Counted from the first letter of the stretch, positions 1 through 13,700 are shown. The stretch: DNA of 64,000 nucleotides from Triops longicaudatus (GCA_022885665.1 JAGQDJ010000015.1:190955-254954), one strand, 5' to 3'. A program made the numbers and translations. The notes: generated by a model from the sequence alone, not told the origin.

Positions 1-3000
1 ATTTTGGAACCCCTTTTTTCCTAGATTTTAGAAATGTATTTCAAAACTTACATTGCCAATCAAACCGACGAGCCAGAATTTGATTCTCTTCTCGTTCAGT
101 CCATAAACCCGTCCAAGATTTCACATTTCGAACTTCAGTGCGTCGTGGAAATAGTTCCCGCGCGATCAAACAGTGTTTTGAAGACTTTCCTGAAAAAAAA
201 ATACTGAAGCATATTTTTTTCTCATTACTCAGAGTTGGTTAATAATTATTGTCGTGTTGACGAAGCTATTTAGCAGTGGAATTGCACACATTTATGGCTA
301 AAATATTGCTCCTCGGCCCAATCTGAAAGGACAAGTGTTACGTTTTGTCGTGCATCTGTCCTGTAACCCATTAGGCTAATTTTGTATAAAGCACTTTCAA
401 GAGGAACATCGTGTTCACTTCTTAGTCACCTGTAAGGTGCTTTGAGTGCCTTGAAACCACCAAAACTGCTCAGCATGATCTTGCAAGACTGGCACACACG
501 ACTCATTTACAGATCGCGCCCCACCTGGTTCTCTTCTTTCGCCTTATTTGGTTCAAGTTTTCGCCATAAAGCAACACTCGTGCAGAAAACCCTTTTATCC
601 CCTTTAGGAAAGATGCGCTAACTCTCCTTTTAGCCATATCGCATCAACTCTTGTGCCATGTTTTCCTTACTTCCAACTTGGGCACCGTCTCTCCCCCAAA
701 CGTCCTCCAAACCTTGGATTCCTCAGTGGCCCCTTAGCAGGGCCATAAAAGCTTTCAAATCATTTGGTTAATTGCGTATTTGCAGAGCCCCAGAATCCGT
801 TTTTGCGCTTGGTTGCAAATTAGAACCAGCCTTTACCATGATTCATGGCGTGATCATAGTGGGCTGGCTTGCTAATAAAGAAGTGGTTACATGTCGTTAG
901 CGTTTTCAAGGGGTCCCGGGTGGGGGAGAAAAAACTAACCACAAGTAGGAGGCTCTCTATTAACGCAACTCCAATGGAAAACAAAGTAGAAATGACTTAT
1001 CGCGAAGTTATACCTTACCAGTTGAGCCTTGCAACACGAGGTTTTATTCAGCGCCGTTTTCACCGGACTGAACACGCGTGTTGTTAAGAAGCTCATCGTA
1101 AGTTCTCAACCTTTCTTCCGTTTTGCAAAAGCTTTTCGTGTACACTGTCTTTATCTGAACCATATTTCATGACGAGGGCTCTACACCGCAGCTATTCATT
1201 GTGACGGGGGCTTCTCTAAACAATAGCGGTCAAGAGGTGATTAGCTCTCTCAAAAGAGCGTTATCAGACATCACCTGCGTGAAAGATTTACGTCAGGTTC
1301 TCATCTTCCCAGTGATACCCCCCTTCTCTTTCCTCCTCGTTCGACTCTTTTTCTGCTGTTAACTATCGAAAGAGAGAGAAAACATCGAACAGAGTCTAGC
1401 TGGGGAGAAGTGGCAAATAAGATATGCGAAGGAAAAGATCCCACCGATGTTTTCTAACTTCCGATGTTAATCGAGACACGATAACCATCACTATTTATTC
1501 AACTCTTTTATTTAGAGCCTTCACAGCCTCTTCAGATACTTATTTTACGAACCTGTAAGAATCTTTTACCCCCCGAAAAGTCTGTTTAATCCCATAAAGC
1601 CGTCGTCCTTATCGTGGGTAATACAGCCACAACTTAAACTATAAGGCAAGAGCGAGACAAAGAGGAAAAACATGAGAGGCTGTAAGATACCCAACACCAA
1701 AACGTAACGCCCCTTGGTGGGTAGAATATAACTTCTCCAGCAAGTGCATTGCGTTTCTCTCGCTTAGCGATTGATTTTATTAGACCGATAAAAATTCAGC
1801 CAGAAATATTTTTCCCAAACCAGAAGTCATCTATAAGCCTCCAGTATGTATCCGAGCTCTTACCCTAACCATATTAGGGAAGCGATAAACTTTTTGCTAC
1901 AGCAAGCGGGTTAGCACATGCTAACAAAAGACACGAAAAGAGCTTCTCTCAAGACCTTTTTTTTTTAGCCACTACGATACAAGGAAGACCAATTCTCAGG
2001 TATTCTGATTTTTAGGCCCACATGACCTAAATGAGTCGGCACTTTTTGCTTGTTTTATCTGTATTTTTTTATCCAAAAGCGGATAAAATTATTTCTACAT
2101 CGGTGCCCGTCAAAAGCTTTTTATTTTATATGTGGTAGTTTTCCGCTTATTTTATTTATTTTTTTAATATATTAAAGCCTAAGGGAAGATATTACACAAG
2201 ATTCTTATCTGAACGCTACAGAATTAAGATTTTAAGAATTCTGTACAAATCTTACACCACATTTTCAAGCCTATTTCTCTGTAAAATTTTGATAATGGCT
2301 CGTTTGCTTAGCGTGCAAGACGTCGATTCGCGTGAGTTTCTTAACGAGGCCGGCATTAATAGGAGGATGAACCCGTTAATTTTCTGGCAAGCATATCAAT
2401 TTGTAGGACCCTGAATTTCCCTCTGCCCACTCTTACAGGAAATTTTGATGTTTTGTATATTTTTGTGCGTGTTCAAGGTTTATCCAAACTCTAAAACACC
2501 GTTTATACTTGAGAACACCTTTATAATGGACTGTTCCTATTCTAATTCAAGACCATGTGGGTTCTTGCGTTCCTGTCTGAAGCTCATTCCGTCTCATCCA
2601 AATTTAAATCGGAAACACAGAATAAAATCCTGGAATAAATTTTGCGAAGCCTTTTTTCAGAAGGAGAATCGTGCGCGACAGTATACTTCCACTGGATTTG
2701 GTGATAAATGACAGTTTGGACAGGAAAGAAACGGGAGGTAAAGTGAAATTGCTTGATAGGAACCTTCTCGTTCTTTTTTTGCACATAAAGCTATTGTAAG
2801 CGTGTAAAAGTGTAAGAATCAAAGGTGCACGGTTTTCGAAGGCCTCTAGTTGGTAATTTGCATACAAGAGCCGTTCACATTTTTCGAGGCATGTGTAAAT
2901 AATTTCAAAGCTGAGTCTGGAGCGAGATTTTGTGCTGCATTGTGTATCTTGGATTCTGAATTGAGGCAAAAGGAAACGAAAGTTAAAGAAGAGGAAGAGG

Positions 3001-6000
3001 GAGCTGCAGGAATATCGTACCCCGAAATGCACCTTTATAAAAGGGCATGACAAAGTTGTTCGCATCAATAGCTGCCACTTGTCATGATAACGTCTCGCTT
3101 TTTATCTATCAGACTCCCCAACTCGGAGTTATGCATATCTGAAAAACTTACAGAGCAGCAAAGCTCAAGGTGTGCTGCGCTCCATACTGTGAAACGATAT
3201 TATAAGGCCGTCCTCTATAAATATAAACTGCCTAATTTTCAGCACAAGGTATTCAGAGGTCTTCGAAGCTTGCATTTAACACTTCGGATTTTGCTACTTC
3301 CACCTGCGTTCGCTCTCCCCCATGTGTTTATTGTGAAAAATTTTGTGATAACGTCTTTTTTTAATAAAAAGCAACTATTTAAAAGGCCTCAGATCCTCTA
3401 GTCATTATTTTTTTAAACAACGTTATTCTGAAGAAAAGCTTACGTATTAAAAGAACATGAATAGTAATCGGAACAATGCGAAATCCTAAAAAGTTTTAGT
3501 CGCCTTGGAAAAGCGTACAGTACAGGGAAGCTGTCCAAAGTTGAAGGGAAGAACTTAAAACTTTTATTAAAGATAATCCCTTGGCCTTGTTCTACAGTAA
3601 ATCTTAAATCAAATTAACGTGGATTCCATTTTTACCGTAATTTTACAAATAGTAATAATAAATAAAATAATTCAAAGTTACCACTTACGTGAGCATAACT
3701 CATTGCCTTTTTTATTGCTTATAGGTTACAAAAAATACGTAAAACGTTTTCAGCGAGGCTTTCACATTTCGTGTTACGGGTAAGACTGAAACTTAAATGG
3801 CTAAACATTTGACCTAAAAGGTGGTAACTGATTTTTTAGAAGCTTCTCTTTCAGTAACTTACATAGCAGTTGAAGAGTATTGTGAACTCCTATAATTAAA
3901 TAATTCACTAATCCTTTTTAGTCATGTTCAGATTTCTACATTGACTACTTTGTTCAGTGAAGCCACCATTCTTTGTGAGGTTTGTTACGGAACGTTGACA
4001 CTAGCTATCCTTTGATCGCTTTAATGTATTATTCAAGTTGAGTTTACCAGTCTCACAGTACACACTTTTATGTACGATACTTTCGCTTAGTGAAAGAAAA
4101 GTATTTCTATGAGCTTTGCTAATAAAATGGACATAAATCTTTGTTAAGCTATGGCTGTCATAAAATTCCCTTGTCAGGTAGTAACGGACTCGGAAACCCG
4201 AGACAAGTATTGTCTTATAGGAGGACACGTGTGGAAAAGACAATAAAAGTTACCAAGGTGCGTTGCGCTCTAGAAGACGCACTTTAAGAACCGTTTTGCA
4301 TAATATGTATGCAGAGCTTTAGGTATGGTACCGAAGGTTTCAATAAATCACCTAAAATTACGAGTTCAGTTTATGCATGCCACCCAAAACTATTTCAGTT
4401 CATACAGTACACCTTTCCCATAACTACCAACACTCATATTAATACAGAACGATTTTATTCCATAAAAGTTCCTCCAACACGAAGACACCAAAGGAGAATC
4501 TCCCAAAACTGTTTCACCCCCACCGGACCACCCCCAGCTGCGTTGTATTTGCGTTTCTTCGACCTTTACCAGCACTAACGCAGTGTTGTATCGCACCATT
4601 GACAACACACGTGGTCATCATCTCCAAATTCTTCCGCAGCCAAACCTTCCCCGCAAAACTGTACTTGCTAAAAGCCCATAAAGCTCATAGAGTCCCAAAG
4701 GAACTCTCTTCTTGAATAACTTCTTTTGTTTTCAGATTAATGAAAGAAAACTAACCCAGCTTGCGAACAGAATGCAAAGGTTATAACCGCATAGTGAAAG
4801 CAAACAAAATCAAATAGCTCCTTGTGTGCTACTGCAGCTTACTCGAATTTGTCTTTCGTTTATAATGAGATCTGGGTAGGGTTTGTGTCACCAAAGGTGC
4901 AGCAGCAAGGACGTAGGTTTGTAACGTAACCGTACCCACAATTGTGCGAAAGAAATGGAATAACGGACATTAAACTAACACTGTGCTCCTTTTAACCACT
5001 TACATGTCGCGCTTGAGTACCGTAATGAGGTCACAACACCGCGTATTTTCGCCTTTTTTTTAACTAAAGAGAGTTGCATGGTAGACTAGTAACACTGATC
5101 TTGATGGCGCCATTAAAATGTGTTCCTGTCCCATGTATTATGTGAACATGTTCCAACAACATTATAGGTCCAACAGCAGCCAGCTGCAGTATTTAAAAAA
5201 AAATTGAACGAAAGAAAGGAATTGAGGAAATCCATGAAAAACTAAACAAAAGACATGTGTCTAAAAATAAGGTAGAGCTCTTAACTATTGCTAAAATCAA
5301 CAAAGTCAAGGAAATTGAAAGGTGACAGCAGCTTAGAGTATTTCCTTCTAGAGCATTTTGCAGTGTGGGACTGTCCTCAACATTACAAGAATAATAACCA
5401 TAAAAGGGTTAGAATTACGTGTACTCCGAACTTGGGGAATTCCTTTCTTCCTAGTATGTCTGTGTTATTTGCACGTTGGCGTGTTAATTTCTTAAAATTC
5501 TTAGTGAATTGTCAGACTCCTTTTCTAGCAACGAATGCCAATGTGATAGTTAAAGTAGGGGTTTTATTTATTTATATTATCGCAGTTTGGACATCAAGCT
5601 GTAAAACGCGACAGTGTCAACACGTGCCCTCGAAGAAGCTAAAATGCATACAAGTTGCTGAGTGACTCACGGCGTTGGCCCAATGCTCTCCGTCATGCTA
5701 GCTTGGGTGCAAAAAGGCAAAAAATAACATTCACAGGCTGACTTTAGAAAGAGTTTTTATTTCTTCAAACCCGAGGAACATTGACTTTTGGGTGCGAGGT
5801 GGCACGAGTTATACTTTTTTCTCTACTTTGTGTAAGGAAGAAAAAAATACCTGACAAGTCGAGAATATGCTGTCCCTGTCGTTTGCATAAAATCGTGGGC
5901 TGTCTTTTTTTTGGTGTGCTTTTTTTTTGCGAGCGGCCCGTTGTCGTTTAAGTAGACGTATAAGGGTTTAGAAAATCGTTTGTTTTACTCTGACTTTTAA

Positions 6001-6200
6001 TGCAGGTACTTCACGTTCAGTGAAAACTTTATAAACTCGAAGCGCGTGGGAAATAGGGCTGTAAATCAACCCAAGTGACGCGTACTTTTCTATCAGACCA
6101 GTGCATCTAAAAACAAACGCATTTCAAGCTCTTACTAGGTGCTGTCTTAAGGAATGCAATTCTTGTGTGTCCAGAGGTTCATCGTTCTACTGTTTGTAAG
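1..6200. other. Non-coding stretch, nothing identified
   Basis: I see no supported gene here. The longest open frame is 154 codons on the minus strand (3068-2604). It is low-complexity (Phe/Leu/Ser-rich) and shows no domain or splice context. The rest is AT-rich DNA with short T and A runs, for example near 1,958 and 2,150. No tandem array, tRNA or transposon end was recognised. Confidence 0.6.
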
Positions 6201-6201
6201 T

Positions 6202-6330
6202 TACAGTGGTACCTCTCTCAACGAACCTAATCGTTCCTGAACGGCGTGCGTTATAAGAAGCATTCCTTGCATGAGACGCTTTTTCCCATAAGATTCAACG
6301 GGAATCAATTTAGTCCGTTCTTAGTCTCGT
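6202..6330 (+). mobile_element. Decayed pogo/Tigger-type DNA transposon, left end
   Basis: A TA dinucleotide is followed at 6204 by CAGTGGTACCTCTCTCAACG. The sequence runs on through a tract with 'cgttataagaagc' and 'tttttcccataagattcaac'. Terminal repeats beginning CAGTGGTACCTC, followed by CGAAC/TTATAAG tracts, are typical of pogo/Tigger/jerky elements, which duplicate TA on insertion. No matching right end (GAGGTACCACTG) is visible nearby and no transposase frame is open, so this is a relic. A second related tract in the same orientation lies at about 6874-6904. Confidence 0.55.
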
Positions 6331-6580
6331 GCCAAAATCTGAAAAGTGTTATTTAAAAATTGTACAAAATTACGAACAATATGCTGACTCTCAAAATATG
6401 TATTTAAAATATATCAGTTTATTCTATCTGTGACTCTCAAGAACACTCCTGGTTGCTTAAATTTTCTGTTATTTTTTGGCCCTTGTGTACCCGCCTTTGC
6501 TTTCTTGGCAGGCATTACTTTGAAGAACCTATCTAGTGTGATTTTTTTTTATCTTCTTTAACTCGGTTCTAAAGTAGTGC

Positions 6581-6605
6581 ACGACATTTTCATTGAAAAT
6601 GTCGT
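6581..6605. repeat. Perfect 11-bp inverted repeat with 3-nt loop
   Basis: ACGACATTTTC, then ATT, then GAAAATGTCGT: the two arms are exact reverse complements. The palindrome sits between the two pogo-like tracts at 6.2 and 6.9 kb. It could be an internal structure of the relic element or an independent cruciform/hairpin. No transcript is evident. Confidence 0.9.
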
Positions 6606-6873
6606 ATTATCTGTTCGCTTCAACTTGATTTACGTACCACATTTTTTTATCACCTTCGTTCTTTGAGCCTGTAAGATTGACTCCCTACTAGCCCAAGTTT
6701 TTCCAGCTTTTGATTTAACTCATTCGATACAACTTGGCAATGGCTAAAAGCTTAGCCCCTGAATCTTTTTTAGCTCAAATTTCTAATTTAAGTAAAGCTC
6801 TCGTTTATGACTCATACGTGCAGGCGGGGAAACGTAGCCGACAATTTTTTCAAACTTGTTTTGCTCACTCCAC

Positions 6874-6904
6874 GCGGTTCGTTATAAGAGGCTGAGTTCC
6901 TTGT
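6874..6904 (+). mobile_element. Second pogo-like subterminal tract (relic)
   Basis: The tract 'gcggttcgttataagaggc' followed by 'tgagttccttg' matches the 'gcgttataagaagc ... attccttg' tract at about 6245-6271, in the same orientation and roughly 640 bp away. It is either a second decayed copy or a subterminal direct repeat of one element. Assignment rests on motif similarity only. Confidence 0.4.
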
Positions 6905-7611
6905 CAAGTCGCTGGAGTTTTTTTTCAGCACTGATCGAATTTGTGTCGTTACCTTCCTCCTTGCTTTTCTTCAGTAATTGTATTCCAAGAATTGACTTTT
7001 CTTACAAGCGTTGGGTTTGGGTAATAGTTTAATAGTTTTTTTTTATAACCTTTGCTATGTTATTAGTGATCAATGGTAAATGTTTGCACTTATATGGCGC
7101 GTAGTTTTGGGATGAAATCAGTGATCCAGAACCTGGAGCTTGAATAGTCTCCAACTAAGAATGATAGGCTAATAGAAGTTTATGTATCCAGTTCGCCTTG
7201 CTCCATCTGTGTAAAGGGACCTGGTACTGTACAAGTAGTTCGCTGTATGGGGCGTTCGTTAAACAGGATATCGCAACTATTAGAAAGAAGGCTACTATTA
7301 CAGTTCATATAAATTTTGCAAAAATAAATGCCTCTAAGCTGTTCGATCTTGCTGTCATTTTAAGTAATCCGGACAACTCCAATTCATGGAAATTTCCACC
7401 AGTGCATTAAACACTGCAATATAATTCGAGAAGTAGAGTTTTATTTCTATTCTTCATGTTTTGTTTTTCTAATTTTAAATTTTTAGAGCAGCGTAACAGC
7501 ATCAGCATCGACGGTCGGAACCAGAGTGGTATCCAGGTAGCGCGCAAAATCGATTATATGCTTAATGCGTTACATATTTCTAAAAAATTCCATTCGGAAT
7601 ATCGATAAAGT

Positions 7612-7766
7612 GAAATCTTGCTATAATGCACACCGATTATAAAGTTTACATGTCCCAGAAAAAGTATTTATTCCAGTATTGGCTGTCGCGTAAAATTGGC
7701 TGTCGCGTAAAATTGGCTGTAGCGGAAAAGTTTTCCGTCACCCTACGTTATAGTGATATTATAATG
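7612..7766. mobile_element. Small MITE-like relic with tandem 17-mers
   Basis: The left part reads 'gaaatcttgctataatgc'. The right part, read in reverse complement, is 'cattataatatcactataac'. These two are imperfect inverted repeats with the 'CTATAA' signature common to pogo-like terminal repeats. Inside are three tandem copies of a 17-bp unit (7679-7729). No target duplication is evident. Confidence 0.4.
7679..7729 (+). repeat. Tandem repeat, 17 bp x 3
   Basis: The unit TTGGCTGTCGCGTAAAA occupies 7679-7695 and 7696-7712 exactly. A diverged third copy, TTGGCTGTAGCGGAAAA, lies at 7713-7729. The array sits inside the MITE-like relic. Confidence 0.95.
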
Positions 7767-7769
7767 TGT

Positions 7770-10700
7770 TTGAAACTCTCATAACCCATGAGTAAATCTT
7801 TCAGAATCAAGGAGCTGGCAAATTCGAAATTCCACTATAGTTCTTGTAGCTTCAAATTACACATCCGACAGGTCTTTTTAGTTACGAAATTTTTTATTTT
7901 TTTTGTGTAGCAGTACGATTATTCGTCCCGAAAATATCTCAACTCGCCACAGTTTATCACGTGTATGGTCCGTGTTCTCGTTTCGGGAGTCGTGGGTTGT
8001 GTAAGCCTACTCAAATTGGTAATGTTCAGAGTTTTCTGAGATGATCTAATTTATCATCTGTGATTTTTAGCAAAAGATTATGTTCTGTAAAAGGAACAAG
8101 CAGTTAGCTAAGTGTGATAATAAGTATTAAAGTGTTTACATGGACTCTACTAATCCGGACTTTGTATCATTACCAGTACACTTCGAACGTCTGCTTAACT
8201 TTCATGGATTGGGGCCAAGTGCCATAAAAATTCCTGGACAATCCTTAGGAATGCATGTATGCCACACTGCCCCCCCTCCTTCACCCCAACAAAATGTATT
8301 GTTAATCTAGGTAAAGTGAAATAGCATGTGGCATTCTATCATTTGCAAACGCTTGGCTTACAGACTCACAGAAACTTCTTACTCTTGAAGCCGCGCGATT
8401 CTCTCTTTAGACTTTATGAACCCCTGCCATCTGACTTATGTTTCACGTTTTGCATAATGGTCTGCTTTTGTCTCTTGACGTTTACACAACACAGATATAG
8501 ACAATGCTCCGGCTCTTGTCTTTCTTTCCAACTTGTTTGTTAGCCTTTTGTAAATACATTCTCACCGTGCGATGCTCTGTAGCCCCTAATTTGCCAAAAC
8601 CTCATTCCAGCGCAAAATTAACTTTGCCAAAAAAGTTTTTCAGATTAGGAATTACACGCTAGACCTAAAAAAGCTACTTATGTAGAAGAGTTTCAAAAAG
8701 GCCAACAAATTCCCATTGCCTCGCCCGTTCTCTTGTTCAATACGAAAAAGCATAGAAAAACTGCTTATGCTTGCAGATTACTTTAAGCCACATAAAAGAG
8801 GATCTAAGAAGCAATCAAATTTTTCTATTTTACCACTCCCCCAGCTGTAAATTTGCACCAGGTAACTCATTAGACTTTCATGTGTGCTTCTTTAAAGCTC
8901 ATATGCTTCTAAGGGGGGTCGCGTGGTTAAGATCTCGACGTGATCGGCCTCGTCAATGCTGAAAGAAGCACAGCTTCCCACAGTCCCCCTGAAACCCACA
9001 GCTTTCAATACGACCAACTGTTTTTTAGTATGATTTTTTTGCTGGTCCAGCTCAAAAGGGGAAGTTTGAACTCCTCATTTCTCCCTTCCCATGCCAGTAA
9101 GCAAGTCAGTCAATCTATTAATATGCAGCGTTCTTGTTCAATAACCCAGAGCAGCGAGGGGTTGCCCACAGTAGCCAACGTTGACCGGCTTACTAATAGA
9201 CCAACAAACTTGAATCTCCTCTCGGACGCACCGGGGATTCCAAGTCCGTCATTTTCTGATACGATCACCAATTTTTTTCTCCTTCCTGCTTTAAAGCTCT
9301 CTTCAATGCATTTCTCTTCTTAATTTGTTTTGGGAACCGTACGTTTTTCTCGTTCCCCAATTCTCCCAATAATTCCCGAGGAGTAGTATTTTTAACAAGC
9401 TTAAAGAGATCTAAACTTCTAAAACCTACTAAAAAATCATCATAGAGAGCAGAGCAGTAGTAAAACAAAACTTGGGTGCTTTGAAGAAGGAATTTTTTAA
9501 GCATGCATATGGGTTTACTACACCGGCATTGTTTGCCCAGTAAGGGAGGAAGACGCTGTGATGTATATAGTTATATGAGGCTTAAAGCGAAGCAATATGG
9601 ACGATCGCCTTCTGGATTAGAAGGTGAACTACACCACAAGTTCTTTTCCTCTCACAAACTCATTGACTGTCAAAGTCTATTTTTTTATTAGTGGGGTTAT
9701 TTGCCCCTCAGCAGCCGTGTTAGCTTACATGATTTTCGGATCAAGAATAAAATGGGTGAAATTTAAAAAAAAAGAAGATACATTCTCTTTTCGAGTGAGG
9801 AAAAAGAAATCCTCCCCGCAGCTCCAAACCAACCTTCCAAAGAATGAAATGTGGCAAGCGAAAGTTCTGGTGTCCACCTGCCGAGGCCCCTGATGAGACG
9901 ACTTGGCATTCGATACTGGATATTAGGACCAAGCGTGTAGCCATTTTGGTTAGAGATCAAGACCTTGAATTATGGACGACAGCCTCTACACAAGTGCAAG
10001 CTTTAATAACCTACCGCAAATTTAAAACTGCCCCGGTACGGCTAGTCTTTATTTAGCTAGGCATTTTGAAGGGGTCAGAATGGCGTAGTGTAAATAAACC
10101 CTGGACGGTACTGCAAATTGAAAATAGGAGCGATTTACGGGGAATTCTTTGTAGACTCTAGTGAGACGTCAAATATTTAAATTGATTGGTTCTATAAATT
10201 AAGTAACCACAAAGCAAGTTCATTAAGTCGAAATCAGTTTTAAACGAGAAGGCAAATTTTTATTTCGGGTCGTGATGAATCAGTGTACAATAGACTTAAT
10301 GTTGTAATAATTCACTTAATAGTATTACAAGTAAAGGGCAACATGAAAGTCTCTTGCAATTTTCTTCACGATAAAGTTATAATTCGTTTCCGGAAACCAG
10401 ATTCAAGCCAATAAAATCGACGTTCAGAATTTGTATACAGAATTTTTTTACTTTTCCGTACGGGAGAGGACAAAGACAAACTTGTCAAATTGGAGTAGCT
10501 AAAACACTGTTTTGTAAATATAGAAGGAATTGAATATAAAAGTAAATATTCTAAGTGAACATGCGGGGGAAAAAACACAAATTACGCTTCAAAGCAACAT
10601 TCCTGTATTCTATAACATATTTGTAATTATTCTTCATGAAGTTAGCAAATCTACAATAAAGATTGCACAAAACACCTTTAATGTATTTTATGTTCACGCA

Positions 10701-13700
10701 TTACTTTGTATTATTTTAAGGTGTTGATCAGAAGAGCCTGAGATGTTTTTCGGTACTTGTACACTATGCGTCCCGTAAATCTTAGCTTAGGCTTTGTAGG
10801 TTAGGTTAGATTAAATTAAATTAGGTAAAATTACCACACTAGAGGCATCTGAAACCAAAACAAACGCATGGAAACATTTTAATTGCTATAAAAATCTGTG
10901 AGGGAGTTTAATCCTGTTTTTTTTTTTTTTTTTTTTTTACAGAAGCGATCGTATCTTTTCGCAAAATTCTTACTAATCCTAGTTTATGTACTGCTATTGA
11001 AACTAACTAGTGCAAAAATTTTACACAAAAATTCAGGTCCGAAAAAAGGCAACTATAATAGAACAGTAATTTTAGGGGGCATGTAATAGATAAGTACCTG
11101 CATTTCGAACGTCTCTAAAGTTTTTGTTTTGTTCTAAATTCTAATACAGGGGTGCGTCGTAATGTTTGTCATGCGTTTCTTCTTGTGAATGTGTGTGTGC
11201 GACAAACCAAATTTAATTTAAAATAAGAGCATAAGCGGGAAAATATGAGACCTATCAACGAACACAAAGTACCAAACAAACACCAAACTCTCTTTCAATT
11301 AAATAAGCGGAATTATGCTCTTCTGCAGTTCACTTCTTTTTCGACTTCTTTTCATAACCGTAAAGGCCCTCTTCATCAATCATGCTTGAATGGCTGAGCT
11401 AATATAAAACTCTCTTTGAGTTCATTATACCGTTTCTTTCACCCTTTTAGGTCACCCTTCTCTGGTATAGTGGCGTGAAATTTTCCGTTTTACCGACAAA
11501 ATGACAAGTCTGGAAACTGTTCCGATTGGCATAGCCAATAACCTTCACAAGGCTTGAACACTGGATTGAATTCCTTCACACCCCAAGTCGGCTCAAGTTC
11601 ACAAGCAAACGAATATCAAGGCTGGCCTATGACCCTCTGGGTGATCCTCTCTGATGTCGAGGATTGACTTAGCGGCTGCGTGGGTTCTTTTTAACAATGC
11701 GTTCCAAAAGGCTGAACCCGGAGTACCCGCATGTTATGTGTGAAAAGAGCTCAAGAAAAGATATGATGGAGAAGACCAGCAGAAACCAAACTCTCTCGTC
11801 AGTTTTCTTTCCACCCCTTACCCACCCACTCACCCCTGAGCCCCATTTCCTTCTACATCCAACACAAAATTTGATCGCTGCTTTTCAAAGATCCCACCTG
11901 CAAGCCGCCATCAATAGCTAGAAAACAAGGTGATATTAATTGCGCTGACAAATAGCCTCCACTCGACGAGCAATGAACCAAGCTGGCACTTCCATTTGTC
12001 TTACGTCTCGACCTCCCTGAACTTGAAACTTTTGCGCCCCCAGAGTCCCCCCTCCAACAAGTATCTGATGCAGTGTTATCCGTTGAAAACGCAAGCAATT
12101 TGTCAAAATCTACTTCCAGATAATTGGTTTCCTTAGAAAGAATCGTTTTCGTCCAAAAATGAATCAGGAAAATAAGAAAAGTTTCAGTTTTAAACGAAAT
12201 CTTCAAACATCTATTTCGACTACTAGGTATATGAAGCTTTTCCGTGATAGACAAGAGGATATTTACGTTTGTAAGCTTGTAACATTTTACAAGTAGTAAA
12301 AATATCTATTATTCTTATCCATTTTAAGCAACCGTTAACTAAATTGTAGTCAGCTAATATGCAGTAGGTCTATAGATTCTTGCGTTCCTTAGTTTAGTTT
12401 GAAGATAGATAGTTTGAAGGAGAAACTAATTACGTCTGTTGCATTTATATAAGCGCTTCGAAGTTTAATTCAAAGGGATATATGAATTCTTTAAGGCTTT
12501 ATCTTGTAACGAATGAATTCTGAAAAAGTCGTATTAGGAGATTTCATAGTAGTAATCTTAAAATGTTGTAGTAGTAGTAAGGACTTTCTTAGAACAAAAT
12601 TAGTTTATTCAACAATTTCCAGATTTTTGGTTTGAGATTAGTCTATTTTAAATTAAAAATGGATTGAAAAGACAACCACTGACAACTTTTTCTAGTCGGA
12701 ACTATTCTCTATCAAATTGCGACGTTCCTCATTTTCTCACCAAATTTCACAGAAAAGCTTGACTCCCCCAAGTGACACACAAAAGTTTACAATTACACCA
12801 CCCAGACAGCTACTAATAAATGTTATCCACCTAATAAATCATCCTGCGTTTATAAATCCTCGAATTTCGTGGATCCCTCCCTTCCAATTAACCTGAAAAT
12901 CACTCAGAGAGCTTTCGCTTCCTTTTCCAAATCCCTAGTAATTGATTCGATTCCCCCAATTTGCCTCCCAAACAAATAAAAACGCCGAAAGGGTCTACTT
13001 TCAGATGATTCCCCACTGTTAAACCTTACAACCTGATGAACACTAAATTTCTTCTCAAAGTTGTGTAAGGAACTCCGCCAGAGGTTACGTCGAAATGGAA
13101 TTAAACTACTTGGGAAGCGATTTGAGGGTACGAAACCCTGGGCCCAAGGATTTGAGGGTAGGGAGAAATTTGACTTGCGAGTGAAAAGAAAGAAAAAGCC
13201 CATTTAACCCAAGAAAGGATGGATTATTAGATATGCACGGATGAAACAAATGATGTCCATTTGTTCCATCTCGTCCTTGTCAGCCAACGCTCACGGCAGG
13301 TGTCTTGGAGCGTTAGGGAGTTTGAGGTTCTCCAAACTTGAACACAGGATTTCTTCAACAATAATTTTTTTCTAGACTTGTTTTTTCTCCTGGGTGCATG
13401 CATAATGATTTTGCAACGCAACTAATTAAAGCTACCAAAGAAGATTTGATACTGATGGATGGTAGTGAGTAATCTCATGCTTCTAACGTTTCCCTCTTCA
13501 CGTGGGAGTTTAAGAAGGAAACAAAAAAGAAGGAAAACCTAGAGCAGTAAAGCTTCTAAAATCCCTACACGAGATTTTTTTCGAGTTGAGCGTAGGCAGG
13601 AGTATTTGAGCTTGTACAAATAAGAGCTTATGTAAATGGTTACACTTTGTCATACCGCAAGTTTAGTCATTTGTTAGACGATTATTCTCCTACGTCTTGG

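Noticed and set aside
2604..3068. 154-codon minus ORF
   Set aside because: Phe/Leu/Ser-rich low-complexity translation in AT-rich DNA, no domain, overlapped by other frames, no splice or promoter context.
8916..8964. tRNA-like A-box sequence (gcgtggttaagatc)
   Set aside because: No matching B box or T-arm at the expected distance, and no cloverleaf can be folded.
11853..12254. 133-codon minus ORF
   Set aside because: No recognisable domain. Its Ser/Gly-rich part lies over the pyrimidine-rich tract, so a chance frame is more likely.
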